A stretch of DNA of 64,000 bases from Myxococcus hansupus (GCF_000280925.3 NZ_CP012109.1:1860001-1924000), one strand, 5' to 3'; counted from the stretch's first letter, positions 44,009-53,466 are shown. The notes: generated by a model not told the origin, from the sequence alone. A program made the numbers and translations.

Positions 44009-45349
44009 ATGGCGGGTCGGAGACGCACGCGGGGGGCCGGGGGCTGGGGATGGCTGTGGGGCGCGCTGATGCTGTCCTGGACGGTGGCGGCGCAGCAGCC
44101 TCCGCCTCCCTTCAATGAAGCCTTCGGGCCGGCGCTGAACCTGAGCGAGACGCCCACCTTCAATTTCGAGTTCCAGGTGGCGGTCTCTGGGAGCAACGTC
44201 TACGTCGTCTGGAGTGACACGCCCTCCGCGGACCTCACCCACGTCTACCTGCGTCGGAGTTCCGACCAGGGAAAGACGTTCGACCCGCCCCAACTCCTGA
44301 GCAGCGGTGTCCGCCCCGCCTACCTGCCCGCCGTGGCCGCTGCGGGCAAGAAGGTCTACGTCGCCTGGCGAGAGCAGGGCATCCAGTTTCGCGCGAGCCA
44401 CGACCACGGCAGGACGTTCGCGCCGCCCCAATTGCTGGCTGCGGACGGAATCTCCCCGCGGGTCGCCGCGGAGAACAGCGACGTGTATGTGACGTGGGCC
44501 GTTCCGCTGGGGATACGGGCCGTCCACCAACACCTCCGAGCGAGCCACGACAGGGGGCTGAGTTTCGGCCCCGCACTGTCCATGGATGATGGTCATGGCA
44601 TTGGCGTGACGGAGATGACCGCGTTGAACAACCGCGTCTACCTGGTGGGAGACGATGTGGGCGTGGACGACCGGCCCGACGTCTACGTCCGGACCCGTTC
44701 CCTGGAAGAGGCCGCATTCACGCCTCGGTTCAATCTCAGCGCCGACGAAGGGCCGGGCCAGCCCTCCGTGCTCGCCCGCATCGCGGTGAAGGACCAGCGG
44801 GTCCACGTCGTCTGGGAAGAATGTGACGACCTCTTTCCGAGCACCTGCTCCATCCTCTACCGTCGCAGCACGGACCGGGGTTCCTCCTTCGGGCCCGTCC
44901 AACGCCTGAGTGCGGGCAAGGGGCTCGCGCTCGCCCCCGACCTGGAAGTATCGGGCGCGCATGTCTTCGTGGCCTGGCAGGACAATGCCGCTGGCAACTT
45001 CGACATCGTCCTGCGCGTCAGCGATGACCACGGGGGCGCGTTCTCCAAGCCGCGAAACCTGAGCAACACGCCAGGGTACTCCGGAGCCGTCAGCCTCTCC
45101 GCGGCGGATTCGATTGTGCGCGTCGTCTGGGAGGACGCCGCGGGCGGCTCGCTCGATGTCTTCTACCGGGCCAGCGGGGACCTGGGCTCCACCTTCAGTC
45201 CCGTCAAGAACCTGAGCAGCAGCCCCACTCGCTCCGCCGCGCCAAGAGTGCTCGCGTCCCGTGGTGGCTCGCATGGGTACGTGGGCTGGTTGGAGGAGCT
45301 GTCCTTCGAGAACACCGACGTCTTCTTCAGACGTGTCGAAGTGAAGTAG
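44009..45349 (+). CDS. Exported BNR/sialidase-like repeat protein
   Basis: 446 residues. Signal peptide (LWGALMLSWTVAAQ). At least five BNR/Asp-box repeats (SSDQGKTF, SHDHGRTF, SHDRGLSF, STDRGSSF, SDDHGGAF, SGDLGSTF; consensus S-x-D-x-G-x-x-F), each with a VYVVWRE-type strand, building a beta-propeller. No sialidase FRIP motif or catalytic Asp triad is seen, so binding rather than hydrolysis is more likely. Confidence 0.78.
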   Translation: MAGRRRTRGAGGWGWLWGALMLSWTVAAQQPPPPFNEAFGPALNLSETPTFNFEFQVAVSGSNVYVVWSDTPSADLTHVYLRRSSDQGKTFDPPQLLSSGVRPAYLPAVAAAGKKVYVAWREQGIQFRASHDHGRTFAPPQLLAADGISPRVAAENSDVYVTWAVPLGIRAVHQHLRASHDRGLSFGPALSMDDGHGIGVTEMTALNNRVYLVGDDVGVDDRPDVYVRTRSLEEAAFTPRFNLSADEGPGQPSVLARIAVKDQRVHVVWEECDDLFPSTCSILYRRSTDRGSSFGPVQRLSAGKGLALAPDLEVSGAHVFVAWQDNAAGNFDIVLRVSDDHGGAFSKPRNLSNTPGYSGAVSLSAADSIVRVVWEDAAGGSLDVFYRASGDLGSTFSPVKNLSSSPTRSAAPRVLASRGGSHGYVGWLEELSFENTDVFFRRVEVK

Positions 45350-45365
45350 GCACCGCGCGGTCTTC

Positions 45366-45395
45366 CGCGTTCAACGAGCGTCGTCACGGAACGCG
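45366..45395 (+). terminator. Weak hairpin
   Basis: CGCGTTC / GAACGCG with a 16-nt loop, 17 nt after the BNR gene. Confidence 0.3.
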
Positions 45396-45486
45396 CGCGC
45401 GTCGCCATGGAACGCGGCCGGCTGGGCCCGCGAGGACGCTCTCTCCGTGGGGGTGAGTGGTACGCCAGGTGCAATGGCTTCGAGCC

Positions 45487-45849
45487 GTGCTGACCATTCG
45501 CGACACCCAGTTCCAGTCACTGTCACTGGACCTCCAGCTCCGAAATCCACGCCCCTACCTCGACCATCTGCGACAGCGTCATCCGGAGTGGGTGGCGGAG
45601 CACGACGACGCCGAGGCGCTCGAGTTGGTCCGTGGCGCCGTGCGGAGCGCCCACGGCTACGCGCTCTCGTCCACGCGCGACGTCTGCCGGTTCCTCGACC
45701 TGGTCGTCATCTTTGGCGCTGACTGGAGTGGGGAGGCGCATGCCTGGCTCCACGAGGCGCTCGTCGGGTCCACATCAGAAACCGCTCCTCGCCGGTTGGG
45801 GCGGCTGCTTCAGCAGGCGATGCACCGGCTCGAAGCGGCGGCTGCGTGA
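45487..45849 (+). CDS. Small effector-locus protein, LTIR-type
   Basis: 120 residues beginning (V)LTIRDTQFQSLSLDL, then HLRQRHPEWVAEHDDAEALELVRGAV, GYALSSTRDVCRFLDLVVIFGADWS. I recall the same scheme (LTIRxxQ, AxxYGxxxxxDVxRFxDLxxxxxxxF) in short genes next to type VI effector genes; function unknown. The GTG at 45487 fits the family start; GTG 45457 is an alternative. It lies 10 bp before the next gene and is the first gene of the three-gene operon. Confidence 0.6.
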   Translation: MLTIRDTQFQSLSLDLQLRNPRPYLDHLRQRHPEWVAEHDDAEALELVRGAVRSAHGYALSSTRDVCRFLDLVVIFGADWSGEAHAWLHEALVGSTSETAPRRLGRLLQQAMHRLEAAAA

Positions 45850-45859
45850 CGGAGGCGCC

Positions 45860-47188
45860 ATGAATCTCGACAGCGCCATCCCCGTCTCCCCCGCGTTGAA
45901 GGCGCTCGCGAAGTCCGCGGAGGACGACGGGCGCGGGGACGAGCCCGCTGTCACGCCGTGCCCCTTCGCTCCGAAGGAGAAGGCGCCGCTGCGCTTCCTG
46001 CTCTGGCACCTCCACCAGCTCGGGGGCGGCTTTCATCGTCCCGTCGTGCGTCCGGACGTCGCCATCGAGGCCTATGCCACGCTCGTGCACCGGTTGAAGC
46101 TCGACATCTGCATCCTCCCGGGGCTGACGCGAACGGTGGGGGCGCGCGCGACCGTCGTGAAGACCGACCTCGCGGGGCGTGTGCAGCTCGTCATGGAGGA
46201 CGCGGTGGAGGACACCGGGGCGCGAGAGGTGCTGCGCATCCTCCAGCAGTTGAAGGACTTGGACCCCAGCGGGGGCTGGCAGGCGCGGTTCCTGACGTCC
46301 GACGTGGATGGGAAGTACGTCTACCTCTCCGACAGCACCACGTGCGTCTTGTTCCGCGGTGCGGAAGGCCTCACCCTCTCCAAGCTCGACGTCGTCGACT
46401 CCCGCCGGGTTCCTTCACTGGGACTGACCGGGAAGCTCCTGTGCGCGACGTTCCAGTCGAAAGCACACGCCGCGGAGCCTGTTCATGTCATGGCCCCGCT
46501 CGGCGCCATCCATGAGGGTGACCTCACGGAGGAGGGCGGGACGGCGCCTCCAACCCCTGCTCCCAAGGCGACCCGCTCCGCGCCTGAGTCATCGCTGGTG
46601 GCCCTCTCCGCGCCAACGGACCTGTTGTCGGACCGGGCTGCCTTCAACCAGTTCCGTTCGGAGATGGAGGCCCTCTACCAGCTTCCTCCCCAGGAGGGGT
46701 CGGTGCTGCGGGACGACCCTTGGAAGTCGATTCCAGAGGCGCAGGCAGGGCTGCTGGCGAACTTCTCCGCCGTGGCGCTCGACAACGTGCTCCTGCAGAA
46801 CGAGCACATGCACTGGGACGCGATGGAGCTTCCCAAGCACCCTGAGAATCTGAAGGAAGTGGCGGGGGCGCTCGCGGACACGCTGCTGCCCTGCTTCGCC
46901 GCGGTGGACGCGCCTCCTCGCGTCGAGGAGCTCCGGGTCGTGGACCTCGTGCGTGCCGCGCTCTCCGCGCAGCGGTTGAGCGTGCTCGACGCCGAGGGCG
47001 AAGCGCGCGGTGACAACCCGCTTCCTTCCGAGGACTCGCTGCTCGTGGGCCCGCGAGAGCGTTTCCAATCCGAGACGGAGCGACCGCCGCGCGAGGCAAC
47101 GCCCGTCAACGAACTGGCGGAGTGCCGCTATTTCAGCGCCGCGCTCTCCACGCACTGGCCTGTCGTCGCGCAACTGCGCTGGCCCTGA
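45860..47188 (+). CDS. Protein with degenerate EEP (DNase I-like) fold
   Basis: 442 residues, unknown family. The order resembles endonuclease/exonuclease/phosphatase proteins: LRFLLWHLHQLGG, KLDICILPGLTRTVG (where LQE is usual), GGWQARFLTSDVDGKYVYL, TTCVLFRGAEGL, LLCATFQSKAHAAEPVHVMAP, NQFRSEMEALYQ, and finally RYFSAALSTHWPVVAQLRW (where SDH-x-P-V is usual). The catalytic Glu is absent (Leu-Pro-Gly), so the enzyme would be inactive. GGAGG sits 4 nt before the ATG. Alternative: a new family of adaptor or immunity for the next protein. Confidence 0.5.
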   Translation: MNLDSAIPVSPALKALAKSAEDDGRGDEPAVTPCPFAPKEKAPLRFLLWHLHQLGGGFHRPVVRPDVAIEAYATLVHRLKLDICILPGLTRTVGARATVVKTDLAGRVQLVMEDAVEDTGAREVLRILQQLKDLDPSGGWQARFLTSDVDGKYVYLSDSTTCVLFRGAEGLTLSKLDVVDSRRVPSLGLTGKLLCATFQSKAHAAEPVHVMAPLGAIHEGDLTEEGGTAPPTPAPKATRSAPESSLVALSAPTDLLSDRAAFNQFRSEMEALYQLPPQEGSVLRDDPWKSIPEAQAGLLANFSAVALDNVLLQNEHMHWDAMELPKHPENLKEVAGALADTLLPCFAAVDAPPRVEELRVVDLVRAALSAQRLSVLDAEGEARGDNPLPSEDSLLVGPRERFQSETERPPREATPVNELAECRYFSAALSTHWPVVAQLRWP

Positions 47189-47211
47189 CCCTCCTTGAGG
47201 CTTCGAGAACC

Positions 47212-50200
47212 ATGGCTCCGTACAAGGCAAACAAGCAGAAGTGGTACACGGAGAAATTCAATTTTCCCTGGCTCGAAGACGGCGGAGACGAGAAGGCCAG
47301 CCTCGTGAAGGAAGAGGTGGGGGAGGTGGAAGGGAAGACAGTCCACCTCACTGTCTTCAAAACCACCTGGGCCTACCGCTTCCAGCATCATCATGGCGTG
47401 GAGACCATCTTCGACCGCATCTTCGGCAGCGGTACCGGCGGCGTCCACGTCACGTTGGAGCTGGGGGATGACGGCGAGGCGAGCGAGGAGGGCATCCACT
47501 GCTACGTCGGCGGTCCGAACCAGGGACGCACCGAAGCGGAAATCTTGGCGTTGCAGGTGTTGCTGGACGCGGAGGTGACGCTGTTGAAGGCAGCCATCCA
47601 GACCGCCCTGACCGAATACGACGAGTTCCAATGGGAGCGCTGTGACAAACCGGACGACGCCTTCGGTTTCCTGGCCTGCGACACCCGCCAGGATGGCTTC
47701 GAGTTGCTCGCGCGCATCGTGTCCGCGCGCCACGGCATGAAGGTGGTGTACCCGTCCCAGTCGGACCTGGCCCTGCTCTGGTCAACGCCTTCGTTGCACC
47801 CCCTGCAAGCGCTGCAGAATTGCCACCAGCGTCTGATTCGCGACGCCGTGCGAGGTCTGACGGCGGATGCGGCCTCGGCGAAGGAGGCCGAGGAGATGGG
47901 GAAGTACTTCTACTTCTCCCCGGGCATCCCGAAGGCCATGGGGTTGGCGAAGGATGCGCCTCCGGACACGCCCGCGGTGCTCGAGCAACTCGAGAGCACC
48001 TTGGCGAAGCTGGAGCGCGAACTGCCCACGCTCCCCAAGGATGTCAGCCCCCCTCACCTGGTGAAGGTCAACGACGCGCTCTGGCTCTTGCGCAAGGCCT
48101 TCGACTTGAGCGTGTCACCAGCGGATACAGCCAGTCCCACGGACCTCAAGATTCGGGCAAAGCGGTATCCGCCACTCGCGGACGTGGAGCGGCAACTCAA
48201 GGGTTTCACGAAGCAAATGGATGCGGCGGCCAAGGAGGACAAGCCCCAGGAGACACTGGAGGCGGTTCGAGCCCGGCTCTCACGCGCGCAGAAGAACCTC
48301 GTCCGCGCACATGCGGGCATGTGCAGCATCCAGAACTTCCACACCATCGAACCGTTCTACCTCTTCCGCCTCCTGGTGAAGTTCCAGGTGCAGTCGGAGA
48401 AGCCCATCGCGGCCGCGGACCGCACGAAGATCAGCAGCTCCCTGACAGGGGGCCTGCACAACAGCCCGCATATGTCCTGGCTCTTCACGTGGCTCCGAGA
48501 CCGGCTGGTGGTCCTGAACGCCGCGCTGGGCAAGGCTTGTTCGAAGAAGGGGCCTGTGTCGGAGAAGTGGCCCGAGGGAGAGCCCGCGGCGGTCTTCTAT
48601 CTCAAGGGGGGGCGGGCGGCGAAGTACCTCCAGGGGCGCGCCACGGAAGGGGAGAATGACTGGGACACGAACATCGTCATCAATCCCAACCTCAAAGCAG
48701 GCGACTGGTACCGGACGTTCCTCGAAGTGCACAACGCGGTGCTCACCTTCCTGGAGGAGTCCAAGCGGCTGTTCGCTGTCCGCGTCCATCAAAGAGATGC
48801 CTACGAAGGGATGACCAAGGCCCTGGCGGCGCTGGACAAGGCGGAGAAGGACCAGCGTGCCAAGGCCCACGAGACGGCCGAGGCAACGGTTGAAAGCCAC
48901 GAAGGGCGGATAACACCGCTGGGCCTCGGTGACGACGTCCTGATTTCCGATGAAGACCAGCGCCTCTATGAAGAGGCCATGAATCAGCTCAAGGCGCTGG
49001 CCCTTTCGGACCGCATGCGCAACGAAGAGACGGGCTCCCTGCTGGAGGAACTGGAGAAGGAGAACTGCAAGGCGGAGCTCATCGACATTGGAATTCCCCG
49101 CCGGGACACCGTGGAGGCCTTCGAGCAGTGGTTCAACGTCTGCTCGCGCGTCATCGTCCGGGAGCAAATCCCCATCCCCGGGCATCTCTATTATCTGGCG
49201 GAGTTCGTGACGATGATTCGCGAGGCCTTCATGGATGCGAGCATCTCCATCCGGAAGATCCCCATCCGGGTGGAGCGGCTGGTGGAGATCCTCATCATGT
49301 TGTCCGCGGACCTCGACGAACTGGTGGCCGAGGAGAAGGCGCACGTCCCGCTGATGTTGGCCTCCTCGGTCTCCGAGGTCGGGAAACTCCCCCTGCACTT
49401 GCGCCGCCTGCTCACGGTCCTCCTCAAGCAGCTCGCGGATGCCTATGAGTTGGCGGAGGACCCCGACCTGGCCAGGTGCTTCGACACGACGTTCAAGACC
49501 GCGCTCCCCCTTCGTGCGGCCAAGGCGACGTATCCCGACGCCTTGAAGAAATCGATCGCCGCGCATGCGCCGTACACCGGTGATGCGAAGAACAAGGAGG
49601 TGGCGGACGCGATTGGTTTCGTCCAGTGGATGGCGGAGACCTATGGCGCGCACCTCAAGAATGCGCGAGCCCAGTTCATCGAGAAGCAGCGCAACTGGTT
49701 CGTCCACTTCATCAAGGCCATCTACACGGGCTCCATCTTCGCGCTGGGCGAAAACCTCCAGGTGCAGTTCGGCGTGACGGGCGCGTTCGCGGCGCAGTTG
49801 CATGCGAAGTACGGGCGGTTCGACCGGATGGCGGAGCTGGAGCCCGTGAAGCGGGTGGACATCAAGCTCTACTGCACGCCAGGGCCAAAGCCGGGCGCCA
49901 AGGTCGATGCGGGCACCGTGCTGGAGCTCATCGAGCCCATCATTGCCACGTACCTCGAGAACACCATGACGAAGGCTCCCCATTACCATCTCATCCGAGG
50001 GGCGCCGGGAACGCTCTACTTCCAATGGCCGGAGGCGGTGAAGTTCGCGGATGGGGTGGAGTACAAGCCCATCGTGATGAAGCTCTCCGTGGAAGCCTGC
50101 GAAGAGAGCTGGCCCCAGTTGGCCTTCATCGATGGGCTGCCGGTCCTCGGACTGAGGGACCTCATCTGGGAATACAAGCGCCGTGCGGGGCACGTGGAGG

Positions 50201-51177
50201 AGACGTTTACCCAGCGCTCCCTGAAGACGGCCATCGACGCGCTGATGGACATCCTGACGCGCTTCGAAACGCCCAGCTCGGAAGAGGCGTGGAGCCCCGC
50301 GCAGAAAGCCCCGGTGGTCGAGCAGCAAGCCTCCCCCCAGGAGGAGGGCGTCTTGGCCCCTGTCGTCGAGGACGTTCCGTGGACGCGCGTGAAGGTGCCA
50401 GGGTTGGACTTCGTTCCGCAGAAGAAGTCCAACTGGTGCTGGGCGGCCACCAGCCTGATGATGCGGAAGTTCTACCTGAAGGACAAAAGCACGCTCGAGG
50501 ACCTCGTGCGGGAGGTCTATTCCGGGCTGGAGGACGAGCAGAGCTCGCTACGCCTCGACCGGCTCAAGCCCAAGGGGAAGGTCGAGGGACGCATCCTTTC
50601 GTGGGAGGACATCAAGGCGCAGCTCGACGCGAAGAAGCCCTTCATCGTTGCCAAGGCCGGGCACTACTGGGTCTGTCATGGCTACGAGGAGCGCCTCGCG
50701 GAGAAGCATCTCCTCTACTGGGACCCCCTGCCCACGGACACCGGCAGGCAGGCTCACATGAACTACGCCCAGTACCAGGCGCACATGTTGGCCGGTGGCG
50801 CCACGGCCCATGATTTCGAGGTAGCGCCCTTGAAGGTGCTCATCCCCTGCGAAATCGACCCGAAGAGCTACAAGCAGGACAGCCAGAAGTTGTACCTGCG
50901 TCCGGTGGTCAACCGGCTCCATGTGGCGAACTCGGAGTTTCGCGTCCGCCACGCCAAGAACTCGAAGGGCGAACTGGGCGCTATCATCAAAACCGTCTCG
51001 TTCATGGGCCTGCCCGCTGAGTTCGAATGGGACATGACCGTGGACCCGGCACACTGGGGCGATAACGTGAAGCGGATGTCCGTCATGCTGGAGGTCGAGG
51101 CGACACTCAACCAGCTCCAGCGCCCTGAACTCCCGGGGAAGACGCAGATTGCCGTCGGCATCGAGAAGCCGGTGTAG
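47212..51177 (+). CDS. 1321-residue putative effector: nucleotidyltransferase-like core plus papain-like cysteine protease
   Basis: Third gene of the operon. Residues 1-450 have no recognised domain (early motif HHHGVETIFDRIF). A nucleotidyltransferase-like core: KGGRAAKYL (Gly466-Gly467) followed by NDWDTNIVINP (Asp483, Asp485), with a candidate third Asp in LIDIGIPRRD (Asp625) after a charged insert of ~120 residues. A helical region (~630-1040) follows. The C-terminal domain (~1060-1200) is papain-like: Gln-rich WCWAATSLMM (Cys1076), AGHYWVCHG (His1151) and LYWDPL (Asp1171) would form the triad, as in C39/C70-type proteases. A strand-rich tail ends it. No signal peptide. Probably an effector delivered by a contact machine; the immunity gene is not obvious. 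Confidence 0.55.
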   Translation: MAPYKANKQKWYTEKFNFPWLEDGGDEKASLVKEEVGEVEGKTVHLTVFKTTWAYRFQHHHGVETIFDRIFGSGTGGVHVTLELGDDGEASEEGIHCYVGGPNQGRTEAEILALQVLLDAEVTLLKAAIQTALTEYDEFQWERCDKPDDAFGFLACDTRQDGFELLARIVSARHGMKVVYPSQSDLALLWSTPSLHPLQALQNCHQRLIRDAVRGLTADAASAKEAEEMGKYFYFSPGIPKAMGLAKDAPPDTPAVLEQLESTLAKLERELPTLPKDVSPPHLVKVNDALWLLRKAFDLSVSPADTASPTDLKIRAKRYPPLADVERQLKGFTKQMDAAAKEDKPQETLEAVRARLSRAQKNLVRAHAGMCSIQNFHTIEPFYLFRLLVKFQVQSEKPIAAADRTKISSSLTGGLHNSPHMSWLFTWLRDRLVVLNAALGKACSKKGPVSEKWPEGEPAAVFYLKGGRAAKYLQGRATEGENDWDTNIVINPNLKAGDWYRTFLEVHNAVLTFLEESKRLFAVRVHQRDAYEGMTKALAALDKAEKDQRAKAHETAEATVESHEGRITPLGLGDDVLISDEDQRLYEEAMNQLKALALSDRMRNEETGSLLEELEKENCKAELIDIGIPRRDTVEAFEQWFNVCSRVIVREQIPIPGHLYYLAEFVTMIREAFMDASISIRKIPIRVERLVEILIMLSADLDELVAEEKAHVPLMLASSVSEVGKLPLHLRRLLTVLLKQLADAYELAEDPDLARCFDTTFKTALPLRAAKATYPDALKKSIAAHAPYTGDAKNKEVADAIGFVQWMAETYGAHLKNARAQFIEKQRNWFVHFIKAIYTGSIFALGENLQVQFGVTGAFAAQLHAKYGRFDRMAELEPVKRVDIKLYCTPGPKPGAKVDAGTVLELIEPIIATYLENTMTKAPHYHLIRGAPGTLYFQWPEAVKFADGVEYKPIVMKLSVEACEESWPQLAFIDGLPVLGLRDLIWEYKRRAGHVEETFTQRSLKTAIDALMDILTRFETPSSEEAWSPAQKAPVVEQQASPQEEGVLAPVVEDVPWTRVKVPGLDFVPQKKSNWCWAATSLMMRKFYLKDKSTLEDLVREVYSGLEDEQSSLRLDRLKPKGKVEGRILSWEDIKAQLDAKKPFIVAKAGHYWVCHGYEERLAEKHLLYWDPLPTDTGRQAHMNYAQYQAHMLAGGATAHDFEVAPLKVLIPCEIDPKSYKQDSQKLYLRPVVNRLHVANSEFRVRHAKNSKGELGAIIKTVSFMGLPAEFEWDMTVDPAHWGDNVKRMSVMLEVEATLNQLQRPELPGKTQIAVGIEKPV

Positions 51178-51197
51178 CAAGGCGCCTCGTCTGTCAC

Positions 51198-52646
51198 TCA
51201 GTGCGGAAGTGGCTTCGAGCCGGCCGGCCGGATGTTCTGGTTCACGCGGAAGACATTGTCGGGGTCGTAGCGCTCCTTCACCTCGGCCAGCCGTGCGTAA
51301 TTGTCCCGGTAGGTCGCCTGCACGCGTTCCTGGCCTTCATCCATCATGAAGTTCACGTAGGCGCCGCCCGCGGAATACGCGTGCAAGGCGGCCCAGTAGT
51401 CCTTCGTCCACGCCGTGATGGCCGGGGCCTTGTCCGGTGATGGGTCCACGCCGACGATGACCTCGGCCCACCGCGCGTCCCGGAAGCTGAAGGCCGTGTC
51501 GCCCGGCGCCACCCGGTGTGCCGCCCCGTTGATGGGGTAGAGGTGCATGGTGGAGTGCATCGTGGGCAGCCGGTGGGCGAACGCCACGTGCCGGGAAATG
51601 GCTTCGTTTCCGAGCTCTCGCACGAAGTCCGCGCGCCAGTACCATTGGAGGCCCGGCGGGTAGAGCGCGTCGAACATGCTCTGCAAGGCGGGGAAGGGCA
51701 TGGCCTGCACGCCGTCGAGCGCGGGGGCCATGGCTCGCACGGGCTCGAACATGGAATCCGCGAGCTCAGGCGCCCCCGTGTAGCACCAGACCACCGCGCA
51801 CATCTTCTTCAGATGGAGGTGTTCGGGGAAGGGCGGCCCGGGCGGGACGACCATGAAGGCGAAGAATCCGGTGAGGGTTTCCGGGGCGGAGAGGATGAAC
51901 TCGCGGTACCACCGCATCACCTCCTCCGCGCGTTCGAGGGGCCAGAGGGTGGGGCCTCCCAGGACATTGCTCACCGGATGGGCGCGGAAGAGGAATGACG
52001 TGACGACGCCGAAGTTGCCGCCGCCGCCGCGCACCGCCCAGAACAGGTCCGGATGCTGTTCGGGGCTCGCGGTGATGAAGCGCCCGTCCGCCAGGACCAT
52101 GTCCACGGCGAGCAGGCTGTCGACGGTGAGACCGTAGCGGCGTGTCAGGTGCCCCAGGCCACCTCCCAAGGTGAGCCCACCCACGCCCGTGGTGGAGATG
52201 ATTCCCGAGGGGACGGCGAGCCCGAAGGCATGCGTGGCGTGGTCCACGTCGCCCCAGACGCTGCCGCCATCGACGCGGACCGTGAGGGATTCCGGGTCGA
52301 CGCGGACGCCGCGCATGCGCGACAGGTCGGCGACGAGCCCTCCTTCACAGGTTCCCAGCCCTCCGCCGTTGTGCCCGCCTCCCCGGATGGCGAGCGTGAG
52401 TCCCCGCTCGCGAGCGAACGCCACCGCGGCGATGACGTCCGCCACATCCGCGCAGCGGGCGATGAGCGCCGGGTGCTTGTGAATCATGGCGTTGTAGACG
52501 CGGGCGCTTTCCTCGTAGTCGGCATCTCCGGGGCGCACGAGTCCTCCACGCAAGCGTGCACGGAACTGTTCGACGCTGTCCGGGGGCAGCCCGGGCGGGA
52601 GTCCTCCCCCCGCCTGGGAAGGCTCACGTTGGGATTCCAGGGGCAT
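51198..52646 (-). CDS. FAD-linked oxidoreductase (BBE-like)
   Basis: 482 residues. FAD-binding PCMH domain with RGGGHNGGGLGTCEGGLVADLS (the His for covalent FAD attachment in GGGHN), GVGGLTLGGGLG and WAVRGGGGNFGVVTSF, and a C-terminal BBE motif NYARLAEVKERYDPDNVFRVNQNI. Such enzymes oxidise sugars, alkaloids or hydroxy compounds with H2O2 release. AAGGAG precedes the ATG. Convergent with the effector gene, 20 bp apart. Confidence 0.93.
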   Translation of the reverse strand: MPLESQREPSQAGGGLPPGLPPDSVEQFRARLRGGLVRPGDADYEESARVYNAMIHKHPALIARCADVADVIAAVAFARERGLTLAIRGGGHNGGGLGTCEGGLVADLSRMRGVRVDPESLTVRVDGGSVWGDVDHATHAFGLAVPSGIISTTGVGGLTLGGGLGHLTRRYGLTVDSLLAVDMVLADGRFITASPEQHPDLFWAVRGGGGNFGVVTSFLFRAHPVSNVLGGPTLWPLERAEEVMRWYREFILSAPETLTGFFAFMVVPPGPPFPEHLHLKKMCAVVWCYTGAPELADSMFEPVRAMAPALDGVQAMPFPALQSMFDALYPPGLQWYWRADFVRELGNEAISRHVAFAHRLPTMHSTMHLYPINGAAHRVAPGDTAFSFRDARWAEVIVGVDPSPDKAPAITAWTKDYWAALHAYSAGGAYVNFMMDEGQERVQATYRDNYARLAEVKERYDPDNVFRVNQNIRPAGSKPLPH

Positions 52647-53022
52647 GGCGTTCTCCTTCTCGGGACCGCGCGTTCTGCGAAGGGCCCCTACAGCCAAGCT
52701 AGGGATGGGCGCGGGTGCGACGCACCGGATGCGGCAGGTGGGCGAGAAGAGGCGTTCATGCACGCGTTGGCGGAGGGGCGTGGACGGTGCGCTCGCCGGG
52801 CCCGTTGCCGTCCCGGGTGAGGAGGGCCGCGCGCACCTGGGGCGCTTCGTGCTGTGGACCGTGTCACCGGTTCGAGGGCGCGTGACGTCCTGGCCGGGAG
52901 CGGACCTCCAGGGGCGGCGTCACGCTTTCATCACGCCTGTCTCACTAGGCTGCCTCGAGCCATCCAGGGAAGCGCCTCCAACAGGGAGCGCGTTTCGAGC
53001 TCGATGAGGAGTCGTGTGTGTC
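52647..53022. other. Divergent intergenic region
   Basis: 376 bp between the FAD oxidoreductase and the Cys-rich lipoprotein; holds both promoters presumably. No gene seen. Confidence 0.4.
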
Positions 53023-53412
53023 ATGAGAGCCGGGCTTCTGCTGCTGTGTCTTGGGGTGTGCGTGGCGGCGTGTACGCCACAGGTCGAGCCCTCGGTTGTC
53101 GTGGCCCCCGAGGCCGTACCGGAAGGTCGAGTCGTGACGGAGTGGCGGCCCAAGAGCATTCCGTGGGACGGAGTCCCGCGCGCCGTGGGCGAATCCTGTG
53201 TCGAAGGTGGGCACACCTCCTGTGAAAGCGGGCGATGCGTGCACGCTCCGGGCGCGGAGTTGGGCCAGGGCTACTTTTGTACGCGTGCCTGTATCGAGAC
53301 AGCGGAATGCCCGGCCGGCTGGCCCTGCGTGATGTTGGATGCCCATACACGTGAGGGATTGTGCCAGCCCGTGCTGGCCTCCGGCGCGTCGCGGGACGGA
53401 CGCAAGGGCTGA
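53023..53412 (+). CDS. Small Cys-rich lipoprotein
   Basis: 129 residues. Signal peptide and lipobox (LLLLCLGVCVAAC). The mature part holds eight Cys in pairs (SCVEGGHTSCESGRC, YFCTRACIETAEC, GWPCVML, GLCQP), a scheme common in myxobacterial secreted proteins. GAGGAG lies 11 nt before the ATG. It is 54 bp before the Rhs gene and probably co-transcribed; it could act as a partner of the Rhs protein at the outer membrane. Confidence 0.75.
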   Translation: MRAGLLLLCLGVCVAACTPQVEPSVVVAPEAVPEGRVVTEWRPKSIPWDGVPRAVGESCVEGGHTSCESGRCVHAPGAELGQGYFCTRACIETAECPAGWPCVMLDAHTREGLCQPVLASGASRDGRKG

Positions 53413-53466
53413 GGTTCGAAGCGACTCCAGTGGGAAGCAATCCGAAGTCCGAACGTGGGAATCATC

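Noticed and set aside
48280-50328. Long open minus-strand frame inside the giant effector gene
   Set aside because: It is antisense to a gene with clear motifs; its Arg/Leu/Val/His-rich composition is the usual GC-rich shadow.
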